DNA of 64,000 nucleotides, taken from contig JAHBZL010000019.1 of assembly GCA_019635485.1 (NCBI GenBank), positions 1 through 64,000 of the forward strand. Reading direction: 5' to 3'. Every line of letters begins with the position of its first letter. Positions within the stretch are counted from its first letter, which is position 1. Below the pieces are notes generated by a model, which was not told the DNA's origin, did no database searches, and saw only the letters and a list, made by a program, of their open reading frames with translations. The stretch comes from Piscinibacter sp. GTDB lineage: Bacteria; Pseudomonadota; Gammaproteobacteria; Burkholderiales; Burkholderiaceae_C. Below are positions 18,146 through 27,270 of the stretch, piece after piece. The position numbers were made by a program, and so were the translations under genes.

Positions 18146-18685
18146 TCAGCGGCCGGCGACGCGCAGGTGCGCCAGCGGCAGCGCCCCGCCGGACTTGACC
18201 TCGCCGAGCGAGAAGCTCGTGTGCAGGTCCTTCACGTGGGGCAGGTTCAGCAGCGTGTCCAGCGCGAAGCGGGAGAAGGCGTCGAGGTCGGTCGCCGTGA
18301 CCTGCAGCTCGAAGGTGCCCGAGCCCGAGATGTAGTGGCACGAGATCACCTCGGGCAGGCGGCGGATCGCCTCCTCCAGGCTGCGCGTGGCCGCCGCGGT
18401 GTTGCGGTCGGCATCGATGCGCACGAACGCGAGCACGCCCAGGCCGATGCGGCGCCGGTCCAGCTCGGCGCGGTAGCCGGTGATGTAGCCCTGCTCCTCG
18501 AGCCAGCGCACGCGGCGCCAGGTCGGCGCCGCCGACAGGCCGATGCGCGAGGCGAGTTCGGCGTTGGACAGGCGCGCTTCCTGCTGCAGTTCGCGCAGGA
18601 TCGCCACGTCGTAGCGGTCCAGGTCCGCGCCGAGCCGGTCCGCCGCCTCCGGCGCGGGATCTGGGGTTTTCCCTGGAATGGCCAT
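18146..18685 (-). CDS. Lrp/AsnC-family transcriptional regulator
   Basis: 179 residues. The N-terminal helix-turn-helix reads DRYDVAILRELQQEARLSNAELASRIGLSAAPTWRRVRWLEEQGYI, and the C-terminal RAM/AsnC domain has HYISGSGTFELQVTATDLDAFSRFALDTLLNLPHVKDLHTSFSLGEVK. It should respond to an amino acid or aromatic keto acid. It is divergent from the indolepyruvate oxidoreductase gene with a matching palindrome between (18719-18737), so that enzyme is the obvious target. A -10-like CAGAAT on the minus strand (18697-18702) lies 11 bp before the ATG at 18685. A start at 18781 is less likely. Confidence 0.93.
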   Translation of the reverse strand: MAIPGKTPDPAPEAADRLGADLDRYDVAILRELQQEARLSNAELASRIGLSAAPTWRRVRWLEEQGYITGYRAELDRRRIGLGVLAFVRIDADRNTAAATRSLEEAIRRLPEVISCHYISGSGTFELQVTATDLDAFSRFALDTLLNLPHVKDLHTSFSLGEVKSGGALPLAHLRVAGR

Positions 18686-18718
18686 GCTGAGCGTGATTCT
18701 GATCGATTGGCGCCAGCA

Positions 18719-18737
18719 TGAGCAAGATCGTTGCTCA
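18719..18737. promoter_or_regulatory. Lrp/AsnC-type operator palindrome
   Basis: TGAGCAA-GATCG-TTGCTCA has perfect 7-bp arms around a 5-base centre. It lies in the gap between the Lrp-family gene and the oxidoreductase gene, 34 bp from the former's start codon and 87 bp from the latter's. Length and spacing suit an AsnC/Lrp dimer. Confidence 0.7.
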
Positions 18738-18788
18738 ACGACCTGCTCAGGCGGCAACAAAGGAAAGCACCTGCCCGGCAAGCCTGCC

Positions 18789-18794
18789 TACACT
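18789..18794 (+). promoter_or_regulatory. Possible -10 box for the indolepyruvate oxidoreductase gene
   Basis: TACACT lies 29 bp upstream of the ATG at 18824. The -35 region at the usual spacing is poor, which is compatible with an activator bound at the palindrome upstream. Confidence 0.35.
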
Positions 18795-18823
18795 GCGAGT
18801 CGCCCGACGATGGAGCCCCGGCC

Positions 18824-21800
18824 ATGAACGCACCCTTGCCCGAGTCGATCCGCAAGGCGCTGGAAAGCGTCTCCCTGGATGACAAGTACCGCCTCGAGCA
18901 CGGGCGGGCCTTCATGAGCGGCGTGCAGGCGCTCGTGCGGCTGCCGATGCTGCAGCGCACGCGCGATGCGGCGGCCGGGTTGAACACCGCCGGCTTCGTC
19001 AGCGGCTACCGCGGCTCGCCGCTGGGCGGCTACGACCAGGCGCTGTGGGCCGCGAAGAAGCACCTCGCGGCGCAGAACGTCGTGTTCCAGCCGGGCGTCA
19101 ACGAGGAGCTCGCCGCCACCGCGGTGTGGGGCACGCAGCAACTGGACCTGTACCCGCAGTCGAAGAAGTTCGACGGCGTGTTCGGCATCTGGTACGGCAA
19201 GGGCCCGGGCGTGGACCGCTGCTCCGACGTGTTCAAGCACGCCAACATGGCCGGCACCTCGAAGCACGGCGGCGTGATCGCGATCGCCGGCGACGACCAC
19301 ATCGCCAAGAGCAGCACCGCGGCGCACCAGAGCGACCACATCTTCAAGGCCTGCGGGCTGCCGGTGTTCTTCCCGTCCAGCGTGCAGGACATCCTCGACA
19401 TGGGCCTGCACGCGTTCGCGATGAGCCGCTTCGCCGGCGTGTGGACCAGCATGAAGACGATCCAGGAGATCGTCGAGTCCTCGGCCAGCGTCTCGGTCGA
19501 CCCCGACCGGGTCGAGATCCTGCTGCCGCAGGACTTCGCGATGCCCGAGGGCGGCGTGCACGTGCGCTGGCCGGATGCGCCGCTCGAGCAGGAGTCGCGC
19601 CTGTTCGACACCAAGTGGTACGCGGCGCTGGCCTACGTGCGCGCCAACCGGCTGAACCACAACGTGATCGCCGGCCCGCGCGACCGCTTCGGCATCATCG
19701 CCAGCGGCAAGGCCTACAACGACACGCGCCAGGCGCTGCACGACCTGGGCCTGGACGAGGCCGCCTGCGGCCGGCTGGGCATCCGGCTGCACAAGGTCAA
19801 CGTGGTCTGGCCGCTGGAGGCGACCATCACGCGCGAGTTCGCGCTCGGGCTGCAGGAGATCCTGGTCGTCGAGGAGAAGCGCCAGGTGATCGAGTACCAG
19901 CTCAAGGAGGAGCTGTACAACTGGCGCCCCGACGTGCGGCCGAACGTGCTGGGCAAGTTCGAGGAGGCCGAGGGGGACCACTCCGGCGGTGAATGGTCGC
20001 GCGCCAACCCGAGCGAGAACTGGCTGCTGCGCGCGCAGGCCGACCTGACGCCGGCGATCATCGCCAAGGCGATCGCCCGGCGGCTGAAGAAGCTCGGCGT
20101 CGACGCCGACACCGCGGCGCGCATGGACGCGCGCGTCGCCGTCATCGAGGCCAAGGAGCGCTCGCTGGCCGAGGTCAAGGGCGGCGGCGCCGACCGCACG
20201 CCGTGGTTCTGCAGCGGCTGCCCGCACAACACCAGCACCAAGGTGCCCGAGGGCTCGCGCGCGGTGGCCGGCATCGGCTGCCACTACATGGCGGTGTGGA
20301 TGGACCGCAGCACCGTGACCTTCAGCCAGATGGGCGGCGAAGGCGTGTCGTGGGTCGGCCAGGCGCCGTTCACGACCGACAGGCACATCTTCGCGAACCT
20401 CGGCGACGGCACCTACTACCACTCGGGCCTGCTCGCGGTGCGCCAGAGCATCGCGGCCGGCGTCAACATCACCTACAAGATCCTCTTCAACGGCGCCGTC
20501 GCGATGACCGGCGGCCAGCCGGTGGACGGCCAGCTCGACGTCGCGCAGATGACGCGCGAGCTGGAGGCCGAGGGCGCGAAGAAGATCGTCGTCGTGACCG
20601 ACGAGCCGCAGCGGTACGCGGGGGCGCCGATCCGGCTCGCGCCGGGCGTGACGGTGCACCACCGCGACGAGCTCGACACGATCCAGCGCGAGCTGCGCGA
20701 ACTGCCCGGCTGCACGATCATCATCTACGACCAGACCTGCGCCACCGAGAAGCGGCGCCGCCGCAAGCGCGGGACGCTGGCCGAGCCGGACACGCGGGTG
20801 GTCATCAACGAGCTGGTGTGCGAGGGCTGCGGCGACTGCTCGGTGCAGTCGAACTGCCTCTCCGTCGAGCCGGTCGAGACCGAGTTCGGCCGCAAGCGCC
20901 GCATCAACCAGAACACCTGCAACAAGGACTACTCCTGCGTGAAGGGCTTCTGCCCGAGCTTCGTCAGCGTGCAGGGCGGGCGGCTGAAGTCGGCGAAGAA
21001 GGACACGGCCGCACGGCCCGATCCGTTCCAGGGCCCGGCCCTGCCGGAGCCGGCGCTGCCGCTGGCGCGCAACGACGCCGACCAGGCCTGGGGCATCGTC
21101 GTCGCCGGCGTCGGCGGCACCGGGGTGATCACGATCGGCCAGCTGCTCGGCATGGCGGCCCACCTGGAGGGCAAGGGCATCGTCACGCAGGACGCCGCGG
21201 GCCTGGCGCAGAAGGGCGGCTCGACCTGGAGCCACATCCAGATCGCGAACCGGCCGGAAGCGATCCACACCACCAAGGTTGGCACGGCCGAGGCGGACCT
21301 GGTGATCGGCTGCGACGCGATCGTCACCGCCAACAAGGCGACGCTCGCGGTGGTCCGCGAGGGCCGCACGTTCGTCGCGATGAACGTGCACGGCACCCCG
21401 ACGGCCGCGTTCGTGCACAACCCGGACTGGCAGTTCCCCGGCGGCAACTGCGAGGCCGCGGTGGCCGCCGCCGCCGGCCCGGGCGGATTCGGCGCGCTCG
21501 ATGCCGATGCGCTGGCCACCGGGCTGCTGGGCGACTCGATCTACACCAACCCGCTGATGCTGGGCTACGCCTGGCAGCGCGGCCGCGTGCCGCTGTCCTA
21601 CGCGGCGCTGATGCGCGCGATCGAGCTGAACGCCGTGCAGGTCGAGAACAACAAGGCCGCGTTTGAATGGGGCCGGCGCGCGGCGCACGACCTCGGCGCC
21701 GTACAGGCGCTGCTCAAGCCCGCGCAGGTGATCGAGTTCGTCAAGCGCCCCTCGCTGGAGGACAGCGTGGCCCGGCGCGTCGAGTTCCTGACCGGCTACC

Positions 21801-22399
21801 AGGACGCCGCCTACGCGGCGCAGTACCGCAGCTTCGTCGAGCGCGTGCGCGCGGCCGAGGAGAAGCTCGGCGGCACGAAGCTGACCGAGGCGGTGGCACG
21901 CTACCTCTTCAAGCTGATGGCCTACAAGGACGAGTACGAGGTGGCCCGGCTGCACACGGACCGGCGTTTCCTCGACAAGGTCGCCGCGCAGTTCGAGGGC
22001 GACTTCAAGCTCAACTACCACCTCGCGCCGCCGCTGCTGGCCGCGCGCAATGCGCAGGGCGAACTCGTCAAGCGGCGCTATGGCGCGTGGATGCACAAGG
22101 CCTTCGGCCTGCTGGCCCGCCTGAAGGGCCTGCGCGGCACCGCGTTCGATCCCTTCGGCCGCACCGAGGAACGCCGCACCGAGCGGGCGCTGATCGGCGA
22201 GTACCGCGCCAGCATCGAGGAACTGCTCGGCGCGCTGAGCGCGGAGCGCCTGCCGCTGGCGCTCGAGATCGCACGGCTGCCGGAGGAGATCCGCGGCTAC
22301 GGCCACGTGAAGGCACGCCACCTCGCGGCGGTGCGCGGCCGCTGGTCCGAGCTGCTCGCGCGCTGGCGCAGCGGCGCGGCGGAGCGCGCCGCCGCCTGA
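18824..22399 (+). CDS. Fused indolepyruvate ferredoxin oxidoreductase (IorA-IorB type)
   Basis: 1191 residues. The N-terminal half is the thiamine-diphosphate alpha-type part (GYRGSPLGGYDQAL, PGVNEELAATAVWG, GKGPGVDRCSDVFKHANMAG). The TPP site follows near residues 460-560 (CSGCPHNTST, GIGCHYMAVWMD, FANLGDGTYYHSG). A Cys-rich segment near 665-710 (CEGCGDCSVQSNC, CNKDYSCVKGFCPSF) would hold one or two Fe-S clusters. The gamma-type domain begins near 757 (VVAGVGGTGVITIGQLLGMAA). It decarboxylates aryl pyruvates to aryl acetyl-CoA with ferredoxin. The ATG at 18824 is chosen from family start; a terminator follows at 22439-22460. Confidence 0.93.
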   Translation: MNAPLPESIRKALESVSLDDKYRLEHGRAFMSGVQALVRLPMLQRTRDAAAGLNTAGFVSGYRGSPLGGYDQALWAAKKHLAAQNVVFQPGVNEELAATAVWGTQQLDLYPQSKKFDGVFGIWYGKGPGVDRCSDVFKHANMAGTSKHGGVIAIAGDDHIAKSSTAAHQSDHIFKACGLPVFFPSSVQDILDMGLHAFAMSRFAGVWTSMKTIQEIVESSASVSVDPDRVEILLPQDFAMPEGGVHVRWPDAPLEQESRLFDTKWYAALAYVRANRLNHNVIAGPRDRFGIIASGKAYNDTRQALHDLGLDEAACGRLGIRLHKVNVVWPLEATITREFALGLQEILVVEEKRQVIEYQLKEELYNWRPDVRPNVLGKFEEAEGDHSGGEWSRANPSENWLLRAQADLTPAIIAKAIARRLKKLGVDADTAARMDARVAVIEAKERSLAEVKGGGADRTPWFCSGCPHNTSTKVPEGSRAVAGIGCHYMAVWMDRSTVTFSQMGGEGVSWVGQAPFTTDRHIFANLGDGTYYHSGLLAVRQSIAAGVNITYKILFNGAVAMTGGQPVDGQLDVAQMTRELEAEGAKKIVVVTDEPQRYAGAPIRLAPGVTVHHRDELDTIQRELRELPGCTIIIYDQTCATEKRRRRKRGTLAEPDTRVVINELVCEGCGDCSVQSNCLSVEPVETEFGRKRRINQNTCNKDYSCVKGFCPSFVSVQGGRLKSAKKDTAARPDPFQGPALPEPALPLARNDADQAWGIVVAGVGGTGVITIGQLLGMAAHLEGKGIVTQDAAGLAQKGGSTWSHIQIANRPEAIHTTKVGTAEADLVIGCDAIVTANKATLAVVREGRTFVAMNVHGTPTAAFVHNPDWQFPGGNCEAAVAAAAGPGGFGALDADALATGLLGDSIYTNPLMLGYAWQRGRVPLSYAALMRAIELNAVQVENNKAAFEWGRRAAHDLGAVQALLKPAQVIEFVKRPSLEDSVARRVEFLTGYQDAAYAAQYRSFVERVRAAEEKLGGTKLTEAVARYLFKLMAYKDEYEVARLHTDRRFLDKVAAQFEGDFKLNYHLAPPLLAARNAQGELVKRRYGAWMHKAFGLLARLKGLRGTAFDPFGRTEERRTERALIGEYRASIEELLGALSAERLPLALEIARLPEEIRGYGHVKARHLAAVRGRWSELLARWRSGAAERAAA

Positions 22400-22438
22400 C
22401 GATCAGATCAGGCCGCCGCCGCGGCCCGTCGCCAGACC

Positions 22439-22460
22439 AAGGGGGCTTCGGCCCCCTTTT
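22439..22460 (+). terminator. Intrinsic terminator after the indolepyruvate oxidoreductase gene
   Basis: AAGGGGGC-TTCG-GCCCCCTTTT: a perfect 6-bp GC stem with a stable TTCG tetraloop, extended by A-T pairs, and followed by a run of T. It starts 40 bp after the stop codon. Confidence 0.9.
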
Positions 22461-22501
22461 CTCGTTGTCAACCTTCCGCACCCGGGCGAAGGGCTAAATG
22501 C

Positions 22502-22527
22502 ATTTGTACAAATTGAATTGATAAAAT
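22502..22527 (+). promoter_or_regulatory. AT-rich promoter region of the NAGGN operon with a 12-bp palindrome
   Basis: In DNA that is otherwise about 70% GC, 22496-22527 is strongly AT-rich. It holds ATTTGTACAAAT (22502-22513), a perfect palindrome, and TAAAAT (22522-22527), a good -10 box. No strong -35 is seen at normal spacing; the palindrome covers that area and may be a regulator site. The ATG of the first gene is 38 bp past the box. Confidence 0.5.
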
Positions 22528-22565
22528 CGCGGGCTCAGCAACGAGTGAAGGGAACCTGCGGCCTC

Positions 22566-24344
22566 ATGTGTGGAATTGCGGGAGAAGTCCGTTTCGACGG
22601 CAACGCGGCCGACGCCCAGGCGGTCGGCCGGATGACGGAAACGATGCGTCCGCGCGGGCCGGATGCGGGCGGCGCGGTGCAGCAGGGCCGGGTCGCGTTC
22701 GGGCATCGGCGCCTGCGCATCATCGACCTGAGCGAGCGCGGCCAGCAGCCGATGGTGGCATCGGACCTCGGCCTCACGCTGGTCTTCAACGGCTGCATCT
22801 ACAACCACCGCGAACTGCGCGCCGAGCTCGAGCAGGACGGGGCACGCTTCTTCTCCGACAGCGACACCGAGGTGCTGCTGCGCGCCTACCACCGCTGGGG
22901 TCCCGCTTGCGTCGAACGGCTGCAGGGCATGTTCGCCTTCGCGATCTGGGAGCGCGACAGCGGCCGCGTCGTGCTCGGTCGCGACCGGCTGGGCATCAAG
23001 CCGCTGTACCTCTCGACCTCGCCGGACGGCCGGCGCCTGCGCTTCGCCTCGACGCTGCCGGCGCTGCTGGCCGCGGGCGACGTCGACACCGCGATCGACG
23101 CCCAGGCGCTCGAGCACTACCTGATGTGGCACGCCGTCGTGCCGGCGCCGCTGACGCTGTTGCGCGGCGTGCGCAAGCTGCCGCCCGCGACGCTGTGCAT
23201 CCTGGAGCCGGACGGGCGCCGCGAGGACCGCCGCTACTGGGCCCCCGACTTCGCGCCGGATCCCGCGATCACCGCGCTGCCCTACAAGGAACGCGAACGG
23301 CTGCTGCAGCTGGCGCTCGAACAGGCGGTGCGCCGCCGCATGGTGGCCGACGTGCCGGTGGGCGTGCTGCTGTCCGGTGGTGTCGACTCGAGCCTGATCG
23401 TCGCGCTGCTCGCACAGGCCGGCCAGCGCGAGCTGGAGACCTTCTCGATCGGCTTCGCCGCGGCCGGCGGCGAGCCGGGCGACGAGTTCCGCTACTCGGA
23501 CCGCGTCGCGCGCGAGTTCGGCACGCGCCACCACCGCATCGAGATCGACGACACGACCCTGCTGGCCGAACTGCCGGCGGCGATCCACGCGATGTCCGAA
23601 CCGATGGTCAGCCACGACAACATCGGCTTCTACCTGCTCTCGCGCGAGGTGTCCCGCCACGTCAAGGTGGTGCAGAGCGGCCAGGGGGCCGACGAGGTGT
23701 TCGCCGGCTACCACTGGTACCCCGCGCTGGCGGAGAGCACCGACGCGGCCGGCGACTACGCGCGCGTCTTCTTCGACCGTGACGACGAGGACTACCGCCG
23801 CACGGTCGGCGACGCCTACCTGTGCGCCGGCGCGAGCCGCGCCTTCGTCGAGGAGCATTTCGCGCGCCCCGGCGCCGCCACGCCGCTGGACCGGGCGCTG
23901 CGCCTGGACACCACCGTGATGCTGGTGGACGACCCGGTCAAGCGGGTGGACAACATGACGATGGCCTGGGGCCTGGAGGCGCGCGTGCCCTTCCTCGACC
24001 ACGAGCTGGTCGAGCTCGCCGCCCGGCTGCCCGCCTCCGACAAGCTGAGCGACGGCGGCAAGGGCATCCTGAAGGCGGTCGCGCGGCGCGTGCTGCCGGC
24101 CGAGATCGTCGACCGGCCGAAGGGCTACTTCCCGGTGCCGGCTCTGAAGTACCTCGCGGGGCCGACGCTCGAATGGGTGCGCGACGCCCTGCACAGCCCG
24201 GCGGCGCGGGCCCGCGGCCTGTTCCGGCCCGCCGCGATCGACACGCTGCTGACCGATCCTGGCCGGCACATCACCCCGCTGCGCGGCTCCAAGCTGTGGC
24301 AGCTCGGCCTGCTCGAGCTGTGGCTGCAGTCGCATGGCCTGTGA
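22566..24344 (+). CDS. asnO: N-acetylglutaminylglutamine amidotransferase (asparagine synthetase-like)
   Basis: 592 residues. Cys2 of MCGIAGEV is the glutaminase nucleophile after Met removal, which fixes the start. The class II glutaminase domain runs to about residue 210 (RGPDAGGAV, GHRRLRIIDLS, NHRELRAEL), then the synthetase domain with the ATP-binding SGGVDSSLIVALL near residue 270 and GQGADEVFAGYHWY. The family resembles asparagine synthetase B; the next two genes are the trio members that define the NAGGN osmolyte system. It should amidate N-acetylglutaminylglutamine to the final osmoprotectant. The operon partner starts 11 bp after the stop. Confidence 0.9.
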   Translation: MCGIAGEVRFDGNAADAQAVGRMTETMRPRGPDAGGAVQQGRVAFGHRRLRIIDLSERGQQPMVASDLGLTLVFNGCIYNHRELRAELEQDGARFFSDSDTEVLLRAYHRWGPACVERLQGMFAFAIWERDSGRVVLGRDRLGIKPLYLSTSPDGRRLRFASTLPALLAAGDVDTAIDAQALEHYLMWHAVVPAPLTLLRGVRKLPPATLCILEPDGRREDRRYWAPDFAPDPAITALPYKERERLLQLALEQAVRRRMVADVPVGVLLSGGVDSSLIVALLAQAGQRELETFSIGFAAAGGEPGDEFRYSDRVAREFGTRHHRIEIDDTTLLAELPAAIHAMSEPMVSHDNIGFYLLSREVSRHVKVVQSGQGADEVFAGYHWYPALAESTDAAGDYARVFFDRDDEDYRRTVGDAYLCAGASRAFVEEHFARPGAATPLDRALRLDTTVMLVDDPVKRVDNMTMAWGLEARVPFLDHELVELAARLPASDKLSDGGKGILKAVARRVLPAEIVDRPKGYFPVPALKYLAGPTLEWVRDALHSPAARARGLFRPAAIDTLLTDPGRHITPLRGSKLWQLGLLELWLQSHGL

Positions 24345-24355
24345 GGCGACCCGAG

Positions 24356-26131
24356 ATGATGATGACCCGAGAAACCCACCTTCCGAACCCGATGGATCCG
24401 CAGGACATGATGTCGCTGCGGCACTGGGACGCGGCCGGCTCGCCCCCCGCCGCGCACCCGGACATGACACACGAGGCGACGGTCGACTGCGGCTGGGGCC
24501 GCCTGATCTTCGGCCAGACCTTCGGCGACGCCCGCGCGCTGGCGGCGACGATCCGCGCCGAGCGGCCCGGGCGGCGCGACGTCGCGCTGTACCTGCGCGA
24601 CCCGCAGGTGGTGCTGGCGCAGGCCCCGCAGGAGCTGTTCATCGACCCCTCCTACACCTACCGGCTGGCGCTGGACGGCGAGCCCGCGCCGGCACCGCAG
24701 TCCGGCCTGCTCGTCCGCAGCGCCCGGCCCGAGGATGCCGAGGCCATCCGCCGCCTGTACCAGGTGCACCGGATGGTCGCGCCGCCCCGCACGTTCCTCG
24801 AATCGCTGGAGCGTCGGCCGGCGGTCCAGGTGCTGGTGGCCCAGGACGAGGCCGACGGCTCGGTGGTCGGCGTGGTGACCGGCGTCGACCACGTGCTCGC
24901 CATCCAGGACCCCGACGGCGGATCGAGCCTGTGGGCGCTCGCGGTCGACCCGCAGGCGGCGCAGCGCGGTGTCGGCGAGGCGCTGACGCGCGCGGTGGCC
25001 GACAGCATGCGCTCGCACGGCCGCCGCTTCCTCGACCTGTCGGTGCTGCACGACAACGCGCAGGCGATCGCGCTGTACGAGAAGCTCGGCTTCGTGCGCG
25101 TGCCGGCCTACTGCGTGAAGCGCAAGAACGCGATCAACGAGCCGCTGTACATCGGCCCGGACCCGACCGCTGCGCTGAACATCTACGCCGGCATCCTGGT
25201 GCGCGAGGCGCGCCGGCGCGGCATCGGTGTCGAGGTGCTGGACGCGGAGCACGGCTACTTCCGCCTCACGATGGGCGGGCGCAGCATCGTCTGCCGCGAG
25301 TCGCTCACCGAGCTGACCACCGCCGTCGCGCTCAGCCGCTGCGACGACAAGCGCGTCACCGCGCGGGTGCTGGCCGATGCCGGCCTGGCGGTGCCGGCGC
25401 AGATCCGTGCCGACGACCTCGCCGAGGTCGCCGCGTTCCTGAAGGTGCACCGCCGCGTCGTGGTCAAGCCGGCGCGCGGCGAGCAGGGCCAGGGCGTGCG
25501 CGTCGACCTCGACGAACTCGAGGACGTCAGCGCCGCGATCGAACACGCACGCCGTTTCTGCGACGTGGTCGTCGTCGAGCAGATGGTCGAGGGCGAGGAC
25601 CTGCGCATCGTGGTCATCGACCACCGTGTCGTCGCCGCAGCCACGCGCCGGCCGGCCGAGGTGGTCGGCGACGGCCGCAGCGACGTGCGCGCGCTGATCC
25701 GCGCGCAGAGCCGGCGCCGCCAGCGCGCCACCGGCGGCGAGAGCCGCATCCCGGTCGACGACGAGACGCGGCGCTGCCTGCGCACGCAGGGCCTCGCGCT
25801 CGAGGACGTGCCGGCGGCAGGACGGCGCGTGCAGGTGCGCAAGACCGCCAACCTGCACACCGGCGGCACGATCCACGACGTCACCGCGGCGCTGCACCCG
25901 GCGCTGCGCGAGGCGGCCGAGCGGGCCTCGCGAGCGCTGGACATCCCGGTGGTCGGCTTCGACTTCATGGTGCGCTCGCCGGACCAGCCCGAGCACGTGA
26001 TCATCGAAGCCAACGAGCGCCCGGGGCTGGCGAACCACGAGCCGCAGCCCACGGCCGAACGTTTCATCGACCTGCTGTTCCCGCTCAGCCGGCCCGCGAC
26101 GGCCGCCGAGGCGGCCCCGGCCGGTGCCTGA
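24356..26131 (+). CDS. ngg: N-acetylglutaminylglutamine synthetase (GNAT plus ATP-grasp fusion)
   Basis: 591 residues. Residues about 118-255 form a GNAT acetyltransferase (LVRSARPEDAEAIRRLY, LWALAVDPQAAQRGVGEALTRAV, LHDNAQAIALYEKLGFVRVPAY). Residues about 300-580 form an ATP-grasp ligase (DDKRVTARVLADAGLAVP, VVVKPARGEQGQGVRVDL, VVVEQMVEGEDLRIVVID, FDFMVRSPDQPEHVIIEANERPGLANHEPQ). The acetyl part would acetylate glutamine, the ligase part join a second glutamine. The order GNAT then ATP-grasp matches the known synthetase. Three successive ATG codons start the gene; any may be used. It overlaps the M42 gene by 8 bp. Confidence 0.92.
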   Translation: MMMTRETHLPNPMDPQDMMSLRHWDAAGSPPAAHPDMTHEATVDCGWGRLIFGQTFGDARALAATIRAERPGRRDVALYLRDPQVVLAQAPQELFIDPSYTYRLALDGEPAPAPQSGLLVRSARPEDAEAIRRLYQVHRMVAPPRTFLESLERRPAVQVLVAQDEADGSVVGVVTGVDHVLAIQDPDGGSSLWALAVDPQAAQRGVGEALTRAVADSMRSHGRRFLDLSVLHDNAQAIALYEKLGFVRVPAYCVKRKNAINEPLYIGPDPTAALNIYAGILVREARRRGIGVEVLDAEHGYFRLTMGGRSIVCRESLTELTTAVALSRCDDKRVTARVLADAGLAVPAQIRADDLAEVAAFLKVHRRVVVKPARGEQGQGVRVDLDELEDVSAAIEHARRFCDVVVVEQMVEGEDLRIVVIDHRVVAAATRRPAEVVGDGRSDVRALIRAQSRRRQRATGGESRIPVDDETRRCLRTQGLALEDVPAAGRRVQVRKTANLHTGGTIHDVTAALHPALREAAERASRALDIPVVGFDFMVRSPDQPEHVIIEANERPGLANHEPQPTAERFIDLLFPLSRPATAAEAAPAGA

Positions 26132-27266
26132 GCGCGACTACCTGCAGGACGCGCTCGCCCGCCTGCTCAACACGCCCAGCCCGTCGGGCATGACCGATGC
26201 GGTCGTGCACCTGCTGTGCGGCGAGCTCGACGCGATGGGCATCGCCTACGAGCTGACGCGGCGCGGCGCGATCCGCGCCCGCGTCCCCGGGCAGCGCCGC
26301 CACCCGGCGCGGGCGATCGTGTCGCACCTGGACACGCTGGGCGCGATGGTGAAAGGCTACAAGCCCAACGGCCGGCTGCGCGTCGCGCCGATCGGCTTCT
26401 GGTCGGCGCGCTTCGCCGAAGGGGCGCGGGTCAGCATCTATGGCGACGGCGACGTCGTGCACCGCGGCACGCTGCTGCCCAGCAAGGCCTCGGGCCACAC
26501 CTTCAACCGCGAGATCGACACCCAGCCGGTCAGCTGGGAGAACCTGGAGCTGCGCATCGACGCACGCACCGCCAGCGAGGCGCAGACACGCGCGCTCGGC
26601 ATCCACGTCGGCGACACGATCGCGGTGGACTCGCGGCCCGAGTTCGGCCCGGAAGGTTTCATCAACGCCCGCCACCTGGACGACAAGGCCGGCGTGGCCG
26701 CGGTGCTGGCGGCGCTGCGCGCCATCGTCGGTCGCCAGCGGCCGCCGCCGGTGGACGTGTTCGCGCTGTTCACGATCTCCGAGGAGATCGGCGTCGGCGC
26801 CTCGCACGTGCTGCACGGCGACGTCGCCGAGCTGATCTCGGTGGACAACGGCACGGTCGCGGAGGGTCAGTACACCAGCGAGTACGGCGTCACCGTGGCG
26901 ATGCAGGACTCGAGCGGGCCGTTCGACTGGCACCTCTCGCGCCGCCTGCTCGCACTGTGCGCCGAGCACGGCATCGAGCACGCCCGCGACGTGTTCCGCT
27001 TCTACCGCAGCGACGCCGCCTCGGCGCTGGAGGCCGGCAACGACATCCGCACCGCGCTGGTCTGCTTCGGACTGGACGCGTCGCACGGGCACGAGCGCGT
27101 GCACATCGACTCGCTGGTGGCGCTGGCCCACCTGCTGGTGGCCTACGTCTCGAGCCCGCCGCTGTTCCAGCGCGACCGCGCCGTGCTGGGCCCGCTGGCG
27201 GACTTCCCGCCGGCCGAGTCGCAGGTGCCGGACTGGCACGAGCGCCAGCCCGACCACCCCGGCTGA
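26124..27266 (+). CDS. NAGGN-system M42-family peptidase
   Basis: 380 residues from a GTG start inside the end of the synthetase gene. It is an M42/M20-like metallopeptidase: IVSHLDTLGAMVKGYKPNGRL, GHTFNREIDTQPV, ARHLDDKAGVAAVLAAL, FTISEEIGVGASHVL, SVDNGTVAEGQ and the closing GLDASHGHERVHIDSLVAL. Metal ligands are the His/Asp of SHLD, the Asp of HLDDKAG, the Glu pair of SEEIG and the late His. In this known trio the peptidase is thought to break down the osmolyte when no longer needed. No signal peptide is seen, so it acts in the cytoplasm. Confidence 0.9.
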   Translation: MPERDYLQDALARLLNTPSPSGMTDAVVHLLCGELDAMGIAYELTRRGAIRARVPGQRRHPARAIVSHLDTLGAMVKGYKPNGRLRVAPIGFWSARFAEGARVSIYGDGDVVHRGTLLPSKASGHTFNREIDTQPVSWENLELRIDARTASEAQTRALGIHVGDTIAVDSRPEFGPEGFINARHLDDKAGVAAVLAALRAIVGRQRPPPVDVFALFTISEEIGVGASHVLHGDVAELISVDNGTVAEGQYTSEYGVTVAMQDSSGPFDWHLSRRLLALCAEHGIEHARDVFRFYRSDAASALEAGNDIRTALVCFGLDASHGHERVHIDSLVALAHLLVAYVSSPPLFQRDRAVLGPLADFPPAESQVPDWHERQPDHPG

Positions 27267-27270
27267 CGCG

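Noticed and set aside
18788-22321. 1177-residue open frame on the minus strand
   Set aside because: It is the antisense shadow of the indolepyruvate oxidoreductase. Its translation is His/Arg/Ala/Leu-biased without motifs, while the plus strand has clear TPP and Fe-S motifs.
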